In this document: positions 1 through 12,223 of the stretch, piece by piece
Numbering within the stretch: the first letter of the stretch is position 1
Layout: every line of letters begins with the position of its first letter
Assembly (NCBI GenBank): GCA_947652605.1
Contig: OX393577.1
Location: forward strand, 1,426,868 to 1,490,867
Length of the DNA stretch: 64,000 nucleotides
DNA from: Elmis aenea
Taxonomy: Eukaryota > Arthropoda > Insecta > Coleoptera > Elmidae
Reading direction: 5' to 3'
Notes under the pieces: model-generated
Database searches by the model: none
Told to the model about the DNA's origin: nothing
What the model saw: the letters and a program-made list of their open reading frames with translations, nothing else
Position numbers and translations under genes: made by a program

Positions 1-640
1 CCTGGTCAATAGTTGAATGTTTATTTCTAAATCCAAATTGATGGGAAGGAATTAGTTCTTTTTCTTCTATTATTGGCTTCATTCTTTTGAGCAACAGCTT
101 TTCAAACAGTTTCGATATAACAGGCAGTAGTGAGATCGGCCTGTAAGATGAAACCTCTTGAGGAGGTTTCCCTAATTTAGGGATCATAATCACCTCTGCA
201 ACTTTCCACAGCCTAGGTACATATTTGAGCCTAAAGGCAGCATTTATTAGGGTGGTCAGTTTTACTATGGCTTTCCTTGGGAGATGTCTAAGCCAGGGGC
301 TTTTTTCGGGTTAACATTTTCTTTAATTTCAGTAAATACTTCATTAGGTGTTGTAGGTCTGATTTCATTGTTTTCTTGTAGGATTTCTTCCCAGTCAGAA
401 GCTTCTTCGTTTCCTTCATGTGGTTGGAATGTTTTTTCTAGATGATCTGTGAATGTTTTGGCTTTTTGTTCACTATTTCGGGCCCATTTTCCATCCGGTT
501 GTCTTATTGGCGGGATCTGCACGATTGGTCTTTTTAGTTGTTTGGTCGCTTTCCATAGAGAATAGTCAGTGCTACTATCATTTGTTAATTCTTTTAGGTA
601 AGCATTTATAGAATCATTTTTGATTTGTTTAATTTCCCGT
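1..640 (-). pseudogene. jockey ORF2 reverse transcriptase N-terminal part, broken and partial
   Basis: Minus-strand translation gives a linker with PIRQPDGKWARNSEQKA and NPKKAPGLD, followed in a shifted frame by VPRLWKVAEVIMIPKLGKPP, SYRPISLLPV and HQFGFR (about 1-290). These are reverse-transcriptase blocks 1-2. The catalytic YADD/FADD block would lie left of the window. The frame changes around 260-300, inside the block that begins KAPGLD, so this copy cannot make a whole polymerase. Confidence 0.8.
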
Positions 641-648
641 TTAAGTTG

Positions 649-1633
649 TTAACTGCAGTTATTCAAATTTGTTTTATCTTGAGGGAATCTAGATTGCTGC
701 CATTTTCTTCTTAGTTTTCTCTTTTCAGAGATCAATTCTCTAATTTCTTTTGGGTAGTTATTACCCGAGATTCTGCGTTTAATCTTGGGAGTATTTTCCC
801 ACGAAGCCTGCTGTATGTTATTATTGAAGATTTCTACTTCTTCTTCAAGTTGTTTTTTGTTTCTTAATGGTACCGATAGATTGATTTTCTCTTCAAGGCA
901 TAGTTTGAAGCTGTCCCAATCTGTCAGTTTGTTTACTAATATCGGATTGTTTTCTTTCTTTATAATATTTTGGCTAATGCTTAATAGAATTGGTGAATGA
1001 TCCGAATCCATATCCCATCCTTCTTCTATCTGCATGAAGTTTGAAGATATATTTTTGACAATGAAGAAATCAATTAGGTCTGGTATCTTGTTTGGATCTG
1101 TAGGCCAATAAGTCGGTTTACCTGTTGATAGCGGTTCACAATTATATTCTTTAATTGCTCCCAATAGTTCTTTGCCTTTTGTTGTTGTTAGTCTAGAACC
1201 CCAGTGAGTGTGCTTCGAATTGGCTTTTTAAGAAATCTAAATATTTATGTTTCTTAATTGCGTGTTTTGGTGGGCAGTATACTGCAGTTACAGTAACTTG
1301 GTAGTTTTTAGTTTTTATTCTTACCGCTGCAGCTTGGAATTCTTCTGTTTTATATCCCATCTCTTCATGATGGAGTATGTTTTCTTTTATTATAATTGCG
1401 CTACCTCCCTTTGCAGCATTTTCAGGATGTATAGTATGGTACACTCTAAACCCTTTGAATTTAATAAATGATTGTCTTGTGAAGTGTGTTTCTGATATGA
1501 GACACACATCAATCTTGTCTATGTCTAGGATTGCTTGTAGCTCTTGTTGGTGTTGCAATAAGCCATTTGCATTCCACGCCATGACTCTGAGATCACTGGC
1601 CATTTTTGTACTTAGGGATAGCTCCTTTAGCAC
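649..1633 (-). pseudogene. jockey ORF2 endonuclease domain, frameshifted
   Basis: The first block (1193-1633) opens with MAWNANGL and contains SETHF, GGSAIIIK and YCPP, the landmarks of an exonuclease-endonuclease-phosphatase fold that nicks target DNA. After a break near 1165-1193 the domain continues in another frame (649-1164) with DMDSDHSPILLSI, where the SDH motif carries the catalytic histidine. The remaining part is a charged linker leading to the RT. The break disables the protein. The family assignment is secure, but this is not a working gene. Confidence 0.8.
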
Positions 1634-2612
1634 TATGTTCTAATCTAGTTAGACGTTCATCAAATTTCAAGAACAGTTGTTCTTGTTTGTTTAATTTTTC
1701 CAAGATCAGTTGCAAGGTAAGTTCAGCAGACGTGGTTTGCTGTTTACTATTTTGGGTATTGGCATTTGGGTTTGATGTGCCTACCAGTGCTTGAGCATAT
1801 GTCCCAGGTCTACTATTGTTTTCCTGTGGCTGGATCTTAGTTGTCTTTTGTGGTTGTGGTCTTTTATTGCTTACCTGTTCCCTTACAGTTTGTGGCTGTT
1901 GAGGTAAGTTGGGTTTCTTCAAAAATTTAGTTTTGATTTTTTGCATTTCTATGGCTACGATGCATCCTCGATAGTTCGCAGGGAGGTTGTTGCCACAATG
2001 TATGCATTTTGGTGGTTCGCCCTTTGGCTTCGTGCAATCTACAGTAAGGTGTTTACCGGGGCATTTGACACATCGTGGTTCTTTGGCACAGTACTTTTGC
2101 GTGTGTCCATATGCTTGGCATCTTTTGCATTGTGGGACTAGGCTAGTTTTTCTGATTGGTTGTATTTCAACTCTAATACCCAGTATGTCAGTGATTGCAA
2201 AGATTTTGTTAACATCTTCATCATTTCTGAATACCAGCATAAACATATTTAGTGGTTGTTTTGTCTTCCATTTCAGTTTATTAACTGCTTCTAGTGCCTT
2301 AAATCCTCTTTTCCGAAGTTCGGCAACTATCTTTTCCGGATTGCAGGAATAATGCAGTTTATTGGCAATTACTTTGATTGGTCTGTTTTGCTTATTTTCA
2401 AATGAAAATCATTTTATATTGTTATCCAGAAGCATTTTAGTTAATGTCCGGTAACTTACTTCATCTTGTACATTAATTTTAATGTTTTCATTATTTATTA
2501 CTTTAATTTGAAATCCAACAAGCATACCACTTAGTTTGTCGTGGAGTTCATTAAAGTTTTCAATTCCTTCCACTACTACTGGTGGGGGCGAGATAGGGTA
2601 TAATTTTACTTT
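1593..2612 (-). pseudogene. jockey ORF1 (gag-like nucleic-acid-binding protein), broken
   Basis: An open frame covers 1593-2246 (217 residues), and a further stretch up to about 2612 continues the same protein but is interrupted by an in-frame TGA near 2410. Three cysteine knuckles are visible: one of CxxCxxxGHxxxxC form (CKRCQAYGHTQKYC), then CVKCPGKHLTVDC, then CIHCGNNLPANYRGC. After them comes a Gln/Asn/Pro-rich linker and a helical, possibly coiled-coil tail (LEKLNKQEQLFLKFDERL). In jockey elements this protein coats the element RNA. The stop means no full-length protein is made from this copy. Confidence 0.8.
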
Positions 2613-3852
2613 ATTTAAACTTTTTTAAAGTTTTATGTCTTGACAAGTTATTCCGTTTTTCAACTTTTTAAATAGAGAAGTAAACTTAAGGCTATGAATT
2701 ACTCCATGTGTAAAACTGTGGTTATGGTTGTGTTCACAAAGTGTATCTACTTCATAGCAAAAGCTGAAATTATTTCTAACTGTTTTGTTACTCTAAATAG
2801 AATACCCTGTTTTTAATTTTCTTAAATTTCAAATTATATTCTGTACTAAATATTTTGAGATTTTGTCTGCCTCAATTCAAGTGTTTTTTATTTTAATACT
2901 TATGGCAAGGGAACTAAACAAAATGTTGCTGTTTTACATCTGAATGATACCAAAGCAAAATAATTTTGAAATGTTGACGACAAGCATATAAGCTTATGGC
3001 TAGTTAAACTTTTGAAATCCCACACAGAGTGTTTGTAATGCATTATGTTAAAACATAAGTAAGTCAATTTTTTTTAATAGACTTCTATATTTTGTTAATT
3101 TTCCGATTAACGATTTCATTGTGTCTTAAAAACATGCGCCTTGTTCTTTGTCTACAATTAATATTTCTCAAGTTATTGCTGTTTTAATGATATTTCGTAG
3201 GGTACAGGAATGAGAAGTCGGCAAAATTTTTAATTTTTTTTAATCGACTATTACTGACTCTTCACATTAATTAAACCGTAATTGAATATTTTTAGTTTGG
3301 TTTCCGTTCTTAAACAGAAAAAAAAAGTCTGTTTCCATTTTTTTGTACTTTTTTGTTAATATAGGTGTTTTGTTTACGTGATAAAAATTGAATCAACGAG
3401 TCGGAAGTCGATTCCCCATCCCTGGCAAGGAACCATGTAATATTTGATGAAATTGAACTAGCAAGCTTGATAAACTTTTAAAGAATTAATACAGAGTGAC
3501 TAATACAATTTCAATTTAATTTCTGTGCAGTACATTTTCACTTTTTATATTAGTGTTTTTATCAATTATTAACTTCATTCATTTAAATCAATTGATACTT
3601 CATAAGTCTAAGAAAAATCAATAATTAGCAAATTAATTCTTTAAAATTTGTTAAACCATTGTTATGTACAATCAGTTTTGGGTAAAAAAAACTTTTTAAA
3701 ATTTAAATATTTTAATATTCATTGTTCTATGTCCCATAGACAAACATTAATAGCCATTATAAAAAAAGGAAACGCAAAATAAATTGAAAGTACAATGTTA
3801 TTCATTTATTAAAACAGCATTTTGTACTAAAAGTTTCATTTGTATTTCTTAG
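2613..3852. other. gene-free AT-rich interval
   Basis: No coding similarity or clear repeat was recognised. The right end runs into a splice acceptor (TTTCTTAG) before the first RNF216-like exon, so at least the right part is likely intron. Confidence 0.5.
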
Positions 3853-4072
3853 ATGAAAATTATCCAAAACGACAACAAAGACAACCTAGACCAACACAAG
3901 AATTGCATCCCAAAGAGCAGTATGAGATATTTAGGCAAGTTTTACCCAATGCCGTTCCAACATATTTACGCTTGAAGGCCGAGCATTTGTCAGGCAATTC
4001 CGAAGCAGTGCAACCTTTTATCGCTGATGCGTTAGAAAATCCGAAATACCCTACCAAAAAGGATTATTTGAG
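3853..4072 (+). CDS. exon: pre-RBR helical segment of RNF216-like protein
   Basis: Translation after the acceptor TTTCTTAG gives a basic linker (KRQQRQPRPTQELHPKEQYE) and then a helical stretch (IFRQVLPNAVPTYLRLKAEH, later FIADALENPKYPTKKDYLR), resembling the UBA/CUE-like region N-terminal to the catalytic part in RNF216 proteins. The donor is AG|GTATAT, phase 2. No methionine start is present in the exon itself, so it is internal. The link to RNF216 rests on this resemblance and on the next exon. Confidence 0.5.
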
Positions 4073-5390
4073 GTATATGCTTTTTTCAGTTTATTAAATA
4101 ATATTTTGAAATTTGAGTCTCACCGTTGGTAACTGCTCAAGAGAGCAGTGTTTTTAAATTTTTTAAATAATTTTGTTTCGAAAAAGGAAATTTGTCAGTA
4201 TTTTAAACTTAAAGTTAAGGGTACCAATAAAAAGACATTGCAATATCAGGATATAACAAAGTTACGATTTTTGTGACAAGGCCTAAGTTAATAACGTCCC
4301 ATCATTAAAAAAAAAATTCAAAATGTGATGCACAAAACAATTATAATTGCTAAACGTGAATATAATAAATTTTAGAATTAAAGTGGAATAAATTTTAGTA
4401 GTTTTTATAAATTTTTGGTTACCTAATTGAAAAACATTTAAAATAAATTTTAATTGTTACTTTAAAGTATTATAATTTGAAATATATATACATACATAAT
4501 AAATTACAAATTATAATACCAAATTGTGTTTTTTTTTTCATAGCGTTCTAGTTTTATAAGAATTTTTCAACTTCTTTGTTGTTTAGATATAATACCAATT
4601 ATCAAAATAAATGTATAAACCTATACCAGTTGTTTAAAAAAAACAAGTTTTTTAGTAGTTTGGAGATATTCATTGAAAAAAATGCAACTGTCTTTAGTTT
4701 TAAAATTGAAACGATAAATAAACTAAATATAAATTGTTATTTCATAAAAATATTTACAAAATTTTATTGTAACTCTTTTTTTTGTCAACCGCTGCAGCGG
4801 AGATATTATTGAGATTTAAAATATTGACTAATGTTCCAGTTTTTTGACCACATCTAGTTTGTGATGAAAACTTTACTAAAAATAATAGAATCGCTAAGTT
4901 TTTTCATAAAATAGGTAAATTTCGATTATTGAACTGCCCTTGTATTATGGTTTAGAAGTAACCAATCATAAGCCTCGAATTTCATACACATTTAATAATG
5001 TACAATGTAACACTAATACTATAATAATTTCAATAATCGATTTAAATGTTATCATACATTTCTTTAACCCTTTCATTATTAACATTTTTAAGTAACGATA
5101 ATTTAAAAAATGTTGGAATTGTTGTTATTTATAAAATTGTGCAAAATGATGTTTAATCACACCTTTGTGTACGTGTTAATTCAATATTGTTTCTGCAATT
5201 TTGCCAGTATAGTAATCAATTTTAAAAACTTCAAAAATGATACAACAAAACATTGCTTGAATATAAAATGTTTCCCTATAATTTCATGTCGAACAATGAT
5301 TTAATTTTAATAGTAAGGCCATATTAAGTAGTAATACCATCATTGTTGATACTTGCAATTTCTTGTAAAACATGGAACGGTACAGGTATA
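4073..5390. other. AT-rich intron, nothing recognised
   Basis: Very AT-rich sequence with no coding similarity and no RBR-type cysteine ladder. It is presumed intron of the RNF216-like gene. Confidence 0.4.
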
Positions 5391-5493
5391 CAGTGAGCTT
5401 GCGTTATAAGCAACCCACGATATAAGCAACTCTCATTATAAGCAACACTTGATATAAGCAACTATTGTATCAACGTACACGATATAAGCAACT
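5391..5493 (+). repeat. pogo/Tigger-like terminus with ATATAAGCAACT repeats
   Basis: After a TA dinucleotide the sequence reads CAGTGAGCTTGCGTTATAAG and then repeats (N)nTATAAGCAAC about five times with spacers of varying length (5404-5493). A CAGT start next to TA with a subterminal TTATAAGCAAC motif is what pogo/Tigger-family ends look like. The opposite end and a transposase were not found, so this is a remnant or a solo end. Confidence 0.45.
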
Positions 5494-6193
5494 GTCAGTG
5501 TGACAGCTAAAAATACAAATATCTAAAATACTATTGCAGATATAACAATGAAATTTTGTATTTGAGCGTTATGATATTTTTCGGATTCGATGAAAATATT
5601 AAGGTTGCAATGTGACTTCCGGTTCAACCGAAAACGGACTCAAACTTTGAAATTTTAAAAAGAACACCCTGTATATTTATACATTTTTGGATTTCTCTTA
5701 AAATTTACTTTAAAAAACGGAAAAGGTTATATGGGTCTAAAGTCAACCATTTTCGTAAAATTTACATTTTTGTGAAAATTTTGATTTAAGCAATTTCTTC
5801 AGTTCTGTTTTGTTGTCGTGGTTTAGTATAATATACAATAGCAGTGTTCACATTAGTAATAGTCATTCAGATTCCACTGATTTACAGTTGAGCAAAAAGC
5901 AAGTGTTTTTATTTTTAAGGTTGCTTGATTATGAGTAATTTTTTTTACAGAAGCTTTGATTAAATGGCCTACTAGCTGAAACAATTTTTTTTTTTTTTAC
6001 AAAAATCTCATAGTATAACCCTACTAAAAGTCTACACCGTTGAAAAGTACATAAAATGCTCTACAAGAATACATCAAAAAATTATACCAACCAATTTTTA
6101 AAAAATGTCGGTGACGTTACAACAAATAAATGAAAGTGATTAAAACAATTTTTTTTTGCCAAGTAGTAGCTAAGACTGTCCAATTTAATAATA

Positions 6194-7785
6194 TACAGGG
6201 TGATTGATTGAGACTGGTACTTAAAAATATATGAAGAATGAAAAAGGGTGTGGATCTGAAATTTTGGTTATGACCATAATGGCATATGATCTGTTTACTG
6301 AAAATATTTTCAATATGGCGACACTTCCGTAAATACCGGAAGTTGACGTCTACTTTCTTATTTCAAATACAGTGGTCTATTTTTTATTGCGTATTTGGAT
6401 TTAAAACGTTATTTTATAGGGACTGTTATTAGCATTCCCTATACCTGAGTGCAGCGATTATTTAGATTTTTGGACTTTAAAAAAAAAAAAAGATTTTCAT
6501 CGTGATGCTTAATATTAGGGTACCTCTATATAACAGGGTATGGCCACGCTTCACGAACCCTCCAACTTTCTAATAGCGGCAAGGGATTATATAGGATTTC
6601 TTTTACTTACTTACTTAAGTAACCAGGTTACTAATTATCGTGACCGCGTCCAGATCGTGCCGGTGTGAGTTGACCTTAATAATTGTTATTAGCTATTAAT
6701 GTTTAAAAATCATATAAGGAGCGCGTATTTCCACTGTAAGCATGCAACCCATGATACACGCAGTTGCAAACAATTGTTTACTTAATTCATGTTTTAAAGT
6801 CCAATGAGCAACTGAAAAGTATAGATTCATCAATTTAATTTCATATTTTATGACAAATTTACATTATCAATTCCAATCATTGCTATTAAATTAATGTAGA
6901 CAAATAATTACAATGCACATTTTCTTAAAAATTAAAAAAATACAACTTAACTTATGAAATTTACGTATGGTAATAACTTACACATCTATCCCTATGTCTT
7001 TTTAAGTCTTGGATCACACTTAAACACTCTGAACAAGCAAGAAAAAAATAAAATCTGTAAAACTCCGTATCAACGCAATGCAAATTATATAAAATCTGGA
7101 GGTCGCAGCCTAGCGGCAAGCGAAACTCGACCGTATATACAATAGAAACTTGTCCATCGCCTGTCCTTACCCTGTTTATAGAGCTACCCTACTTAATATT
7201 ATCTAACGTCGCCATTTTTGAAGAAAAAACGCTTAAATTTAGACCATGCCTAGAAAAAACCTTGGAGTACATCCTGGAATTTTTGCAATCGATGCATTAC
7301 TTACAGGGTGTCCAAAATTTAATTTTTTTTTAATACAACTTCAGACCACTAAAACTCGTTTTTTTCAAATACAATGCCCAAACTTTTTTTTCATTTTCTA
7401 ATGCAAAATTACATTCTGCATCAATCTGTATTAACATTTCCTACACCTATCTGCAACAATTTTCGCTTTATTAAGAGTTTTTGATAAAGTTGAGAGAAAT
7501 TGCAACATTTTTAAATAGTAAGCCTTGGAAATGACAACAAATGCTAATATTAATAACTGTAAACCACTTTTATTGTGTTTGTCTGAAGTATCCATAAAAA
7601 TGCAATATCAAGACTATTTTCCGGTTTTTCCTATTTTTCGTGGATACCGTTCGAGATATTTCCAATTTTTCTTCAGATTATTAATAAGCACCGAATTTGG
7701 CAGCTTTGCCAAATTTAAACCTATATTCTAGCTATTATAATAAGCGAGATCCCCATGGTTAAACTCGAATTTCAATCACCCTGTA
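6194..7785. repeat. cluster of TACAGGGTG-ended repeats
   Basis: Left edge TATACAGGGTGATTGATTGA. The right edge, read in reverse, is TACAGGGTGATTGAAATTCG followed by a sequence ending GGGGATCTCGCTTATTATAA, the right end also seen at 50.5, 52.67 and 55.4 kb. A further TACAGGGTGTCC end lies at 7302. The two outer ends are not inverted copies of each other inside, so at least two repeats abut. No coding capacity is visible. It lies in the first large intron of the RNF216-like gene. Confidence 0.55.
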
Positions 7786-7944
7786 TATGTAAAATTCAAT
7801 TTAAAGATAAAATAATGAATTAAGCATCAAAATCGCTTTGTAGTAAGCTAAGTTTGTAGTTCACTATTAGTCTTATAATTGTCATTTTTTAAATTCATTC
7901 ATTAAATTTTTACCGGTATAATTAAAAAATCGTACTTTTTGCAG

Positions 7945-8094
7945 AGCTTGTTACAAATGTCAAAATAGATTCATCAATGACGATGGATGTAACAAAATGA
8001 CATGTTCCTGTGGTGCCATGATGTGTTATGTTTGTGGCCAGCCGGTCAAGGATTATAAACATTTCAATGGACCAGGTGGAGATAAGTTTCATTT
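7945..8094 (+). CDS. exon: RBR RING2 (catalytic) domain, RNF216-like
   Basis: The exon follows TTTTTGCAG and ends at TT|GTAAGT. It encodes CYKCQNRFINDDGCNKMTC, then CSCGAMMCYVCGQPVKDYKH. The C-x2-C, GCNKMTC-x-CG and C-x2-C spacing is that of the second RING of RBR ligases, in which the cysteine after the GCNxMTC stretch forms the ubiquitin thioester. All the key cysteines are present. It joins in phase to the exon at 3853-4072 and to the one at 13273. Confidence 0.75.
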
Positions 8095-8363
8095 GTAAGT
8101 CTTTTTTTTTTTAGTTGTAAGCTCATAATTTGCATGGTAAAAATTTCTTAATACTTTATAGCCTGTAAAAAAATGTTAAAGCTAATAAAAGGTGTTAGGA
8201 AAAACCAAACGAGGTATTGATACATTTCAGTTACTATAGTAGTTAATGAAAATCTAATATCTATCTCTTGAGCTATTTATTTTATATTCGGGGGTAATAC
8301 CTTCTTCTTCTTCTTCTTAGTCGGTTTCTCTTGTACCTTTCGGTGTCGAGGTATGGTTTTCTA

Positions 8364-9952
8364 TTACTGTATTATGTTTCTCCACTCCTTCCTATCGTTA
8401 GCTAATTGTGGCACATCTCTCCAGCTGACTCCTTTTTCTTCTAGTCTCTCCCTCACTTCTTTTTTCCATTTTATTCTTGGTCTTTCTCTATATCTTTTTC
8501 CCTCCATATTCATTTTCCATCCTATTTTCGCGTATCTACTTTCTGGCATGCGTAGTAGATGTCCAAGCCATCTTAATTGATTCGTCTCCATCTTTTTCTT
8601 AATATCTGTTACTCCTAGGTTATTTCGGATTTTTTCGTTACTGATTTTATCGATCAGTCTACATCCCTCTATTCTTCTCAAAAATCTCATTTTCTGTACC
8701 TGTATTCTTTGTTTTTGTTTTTGAGTTAATGTCCAAGTTTCTGAACTGTACGTGAGGATGGGTACGTATACTGCATTAAAAACTCGCGTCTTCGTTTCTT
8801 TTGATATTTCCTTCTTACTTATCAAACATTTATTAGTGGCGTAGTAAAATTTCGTCGCTGCCGCTATTCTGTTATTCAGATCTTCCTCCAATTTACCATT
8901 TTCTGCAATTATTGTTCCTAAATATTTAAAACTTGCTACCTGTTCTATCTTTTTTTGGTCTAGCATTATTGTAACTGGTTCATGATTTTTCGCTATAACC
9001 ATAACCTTTGTCTTTGTTATATTAATATTCATATTATATCTACTTAATGTATCTGCCCATACGTCTAGATTAAATTGCAAGTCCTTTTCACTTTTAGCTA
9101 ATAACACCACATCATCTGCAAAGGCTAATTCTGTTAAGGATATTGGTTTTAGTTTATTCCAACCCCAGTAGGCTTTCTTTGTGTTTTGCTTACGTTCTTT
9201 AATTATTTTATCCATAAGAATTATAAAGAGCAGTGGACTTAATGTGCCTCCTTGTCTTACTCCCACTGTTGTTATAAATTCATGGGAACTGCTGTTATGG
9301 GTTCGCACATAATTTCTACTGCTCCTATATAAACTCTTGATGGCGTTTAATAATCGTTGTCGCACTTTACTTTGTTTCAATATCATCCAGATCTTTTCCC
9401 TTGGCACTCTATCGAAGGCTTTAGAAAGATCGATAAAGCACAAATACACCATCTTTGAATGTTCCATTGTTTTTTCACTTAACTGTCTTAACGTAAAAAT
9501 TAGATCCTGCGTGCTTCTACCCGGTCTAAATCCACATTGCGCCTCTTCCAAATTTCTTTCGAAATGTTTTCTTAATCTCTCCTCCAAAATTCTTTCATAT
9601 AATTTTTCTACTACACTAAGTAAAGATATGCCTCTATAGTTTTCGCACTTTTTGCTGTCGCCAGTCTTGAATATCGGTAATATAACCGATACCTCCCAGT
9701 CCTTTGGAATATCTTTTTCCTGCCAACTTTATTTACTATTCTTAGCAGCATTTTCTTACCCTCTACTCCTATGTACTTAATCATTTCAGGTAAAACGCCA
9801 TCATGCCCTGCTGCTTTTCCAATTTTCATTTTATGTATCCGTCTATCCAACTCATCTTCGGTTATTTCTTGTTCATATTCTTGTTCAATTGTTTCGTATT
9901 CCTCTTGTTCTTGCTCTTCTTCCTCGTTATTCATTGTGTTATCACTTTCCAA
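8364..9952 (-). pseudogene. RTE reverse transcriptase
   Basis: A 407-residue open frame (8364-9587) contains CGFRPGRSTQD (block 2), FIDLSKAFDRVPRE (block A, catalytic Asp), GVRQGGTLSPLLF (block B), LAFADDVVLLAKS (block C, FADD at about residues 156-159) and SFKYLGTIIAENG (block D/E). The C-terminal part, with RWLGHLLRMPE and RPRIKWKKEV, is typical of RTE elements. The upstream RT portion continues in another frame at 9611-9952 (RRIHKMKIGKAAGHDGVLPE). The catalytic residues are intact but the frame is split near 9600. Confidence 0.85.
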
Positions 9953-9959
9953 TAACTCC

Positions 9960-11272
9960 TTAAAATAATTTCCCCATGTTTCTATAATTTCTTTTTCTGT
10001 TCAGTATTTTTGCCTGTTTATCCATTATTTGCTTTAATGTATGGTTTTTATCTTGTTTTAGATTTTTTAATACCTTGTAGAAAAGTTTTTGATTGCTCGC
10101 ATAATGTTCTTCCATTCTTTTCCCAAAGTCCTCCCAAGTCTTTGCTTTTGCTTCTAGCACAGTCCGTTGCGCCTTTTCTCTTTGATGTTTATATTTTTCG
10201 TAATCTGTTGGTTTGCTTGTTGTCAGGTATTTTTTCCATAGTCTTTTCTTTTTCTTTACTTCTCTTTTGACTTCTTCGGCCCACCAGGCAGTTTGTTTCC
10301 TATTATTACTATTACCCTGTTTCATTGTCCCACATGCCCTTTCGGCAGACTTGAGAATAATTCTTTTGAAATCTGTCCATAAATGCTCCAAATCCTTTCC
10401 TTGTTCGTCCCCTTCGCGCTTTTGCTTCCCAGTTTTTATATAATCTTGATAGTTTTGTTGTACATCTTTCTCTTTTAGTTTATATGCTTTTATTTTTATT
10501 ATATTTTTCTTTTCATCTTGTTTTATTCGTTCTGGGTCATTTTGTCTTATTTGTAATGTTGCCATAAGTAGATAATGATCACTGCCTATTTCTGCCCCTC
10601 GGTAAACTCTAGCGTTTATGACTTTGCTTTTTTCTGTGTCCGCTACAATAATATAATCGATTATTGACGTTTCATCCCTACTTTTTACCTCTCTTGTGTA
10701 TTTATGGATATCTTTGTGTTTGAATCTGCTATTTATTATTGTCATATTATTTTTAAAGCAAAACTCTATTAATCTCCTTCCATTGTTATTTAGTACTTCT
10801 TCCCCATATCTTCCCAGCACTGTGCCATATTTTTTGACATCATTACCAACTCGTCCCTTAAAATCTCCTACTATGATTGTTCTCCCTCGCATTTCATCCT
10901 CTGTTTCTTGCAGTTGTTTATAAAATATATCTTTATCCTCTTCTGCCGCATTCTCATTCGGTCCATATATGCCACTACCACCCCTATCAATTCTTTCTTT
11001 GTAATTTGTATTTCTACCATCAATACTCTTTCTGATATACCTTTCCATCTTTTAATTTTTTCACCCCATTGTTTACTTACTACGCAGGCTACCCCAGCTT
11101 TAGCAAATTCCGTTTCTTTTACTCCACTATATATTAATATGTGCCCTTTGTCGAGCTTTACCATTCCTTTCCCTTTTTTCTTCGTTTCCGTTAATCTTAA
11201 TATAATACCACAAGAGGTTTTAAAATTTGCCGGTGAAATTTTGATTTGACACGAGTTGTTGCTTAATAACAA
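9960..11272 (-). pseudogene. RTE endonuclease
   Basis: Two overlapping frames (9960-11048 and 10871-11272) together give an exonuclease-endonuclease-phosphatase domain with an AGVACVVSKQW strand, VGDFKGRVGND, SIIDYIIVAD and GAEIGSDHYLLMATL (SDH with the catalytic His). The usual GDFN is GDFK here. The C-terminal half is a Lys/Glu-rich linker (TAWWAEEVKREVKKKKRLWK) leading to the RT. The frame change near 10.9-11.05 kb splits the domain. Coding similarity starts near 11272, so the element may be 5'-truncated there. Confidence 0.8.
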
Positions 11273-12219
11273 TTAACTAGATTTGATTTGTCAAATGTCA
11301 ATTTATTCGAGTTTAAATTGAAAAGCAATAACGAGTGTTCCAAATAAAAATTTGGCCTGGCGAAATTTTTACCTCGAATGGTATTTGTAGCGATAATTCC
11401 ACGACTGAAGTGTGACGTTTAAACCATTTGTAGAAAACTTAACATCAGGGTTGCATTTAGAAATGACACTCCGAGCGAGCGTTGGTGTGCGCTCCAAACC
11501 GTTCAGAAATCAACAGAATATTTCACTTAAAAAATACTCTTTTTTAACAAACTAAAATTTAAAAAAGTGATTGGGCTTTTTTTAAGACCTTAATTAATCC
11601 TTTGGGGTACAACGTCGGGTCGCCCACGCCAGCATATTTTATCGCTTGCGTTACAAGGTCGGCTGACATCGTTATAACTGCCGCTCATTTTCATTTTATA
11701 ATTAAAAACCTGTAAGCTGTATGTATAAGAGACTGTTATCAGTAGAAGACGCTGTCAGAAAAAATTATTTCTTTAGTTATAATTTTGGGAAAATTAATTG
11801 AGGACCGCAAAGGGTTAAAATAGACTACAATCCCACATAAACAGATTTTTTTTATCTGTCACCGTTTTTATGTAATTTAGGATTATCGTTTCAACACCCT
11901 GTAAATGTTATTCGTTAAAAAATCAGATATATGCATGCACTTTGGGATATACTTTTGAAGGCGCTATAGACAAATCCTGTCAAAAAACATAAATTTTTAA
12001 CGTCTGGCAAATGTACACATACGCACACACATACGTCATCGCGAAAATAGTCGAAATGGGTTCACGGGACCTCAAAATGTGTATATCCATTGAAACATCG
12101 AACATTTTTGCGATCACAATACTTTCTTCATACTACTTATGGTGAAAGTAAAAAGTAATGATTTTTGTAAATTGTAAATTAACATTCGCCTGAAACATTA
12201 TTTACAAAAATGAGGTTCA
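11273..12219. other. intron sequence, nothing recognised
   Basis: AT-rich with a few GC-richer patches (11480-11510 and 11610-11690). No coding or clear repeat structure was recognised. Confidence 0.4.
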
Positions 12220-12223
12220 TTAA

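Larger units (their letters stand above)
1..2612 (-). mobile_element. jockey-clade non-LTR retrotransposon, decayed, cut by window edge
   Basis: Read on the minus strand, this stretch carries in order a gag-like ORF1 with zinc knuckles, an apurinic-type endonuclease and the beginning of a reverse transcriptase, which is the jockey order. ORF1 and the endonuclease overlap by about 40 bases. Stops and frame changes (near 2410, 1190, 640 and 260) show the copy is dead. The 5' boundary near 2612 is where coding similarity ends; no upstream UTR is recognised. The 3' part lies beyond the left edge of the window. No target duplication can be seen. Confidence 0.85.
8300..11272 (-). mobile_element. 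RTE-type non-LTR retrotransposon, nearly full length
   Basis: On the minus strand an apurinic-type endonuclease (about 9960-11272) precedes a reverse transcriptase (8364-9952). The element ends at its 3' side in a short AAG-repeat tail (plus-strand CTTCTTCTTCTTCTT near 8302-8320), as RTE-type elements do. At least two breaks between the endonuclease and RT frames show it is inactive. The same 3' end occurs at 22.46-22.77 and 29.46-29.56 kb, so the family has several copies here. It is inserted in an intron of the RNF216-like gene, antisense to it. Confidence 0.85.

Noticed and set aside
4576..4812. Open frame upstream of the RING2 exon, considered as the missing RING1/IBR exon
   Set aside because: It has no cysteine ladder and its composition is that of AT-rich intron.
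10908..11249. Plus-strand open frame opposite the RTE endonuclease
   Set aside because: It lies antisense to a clear endonuclease reading and has no recognisable motif.
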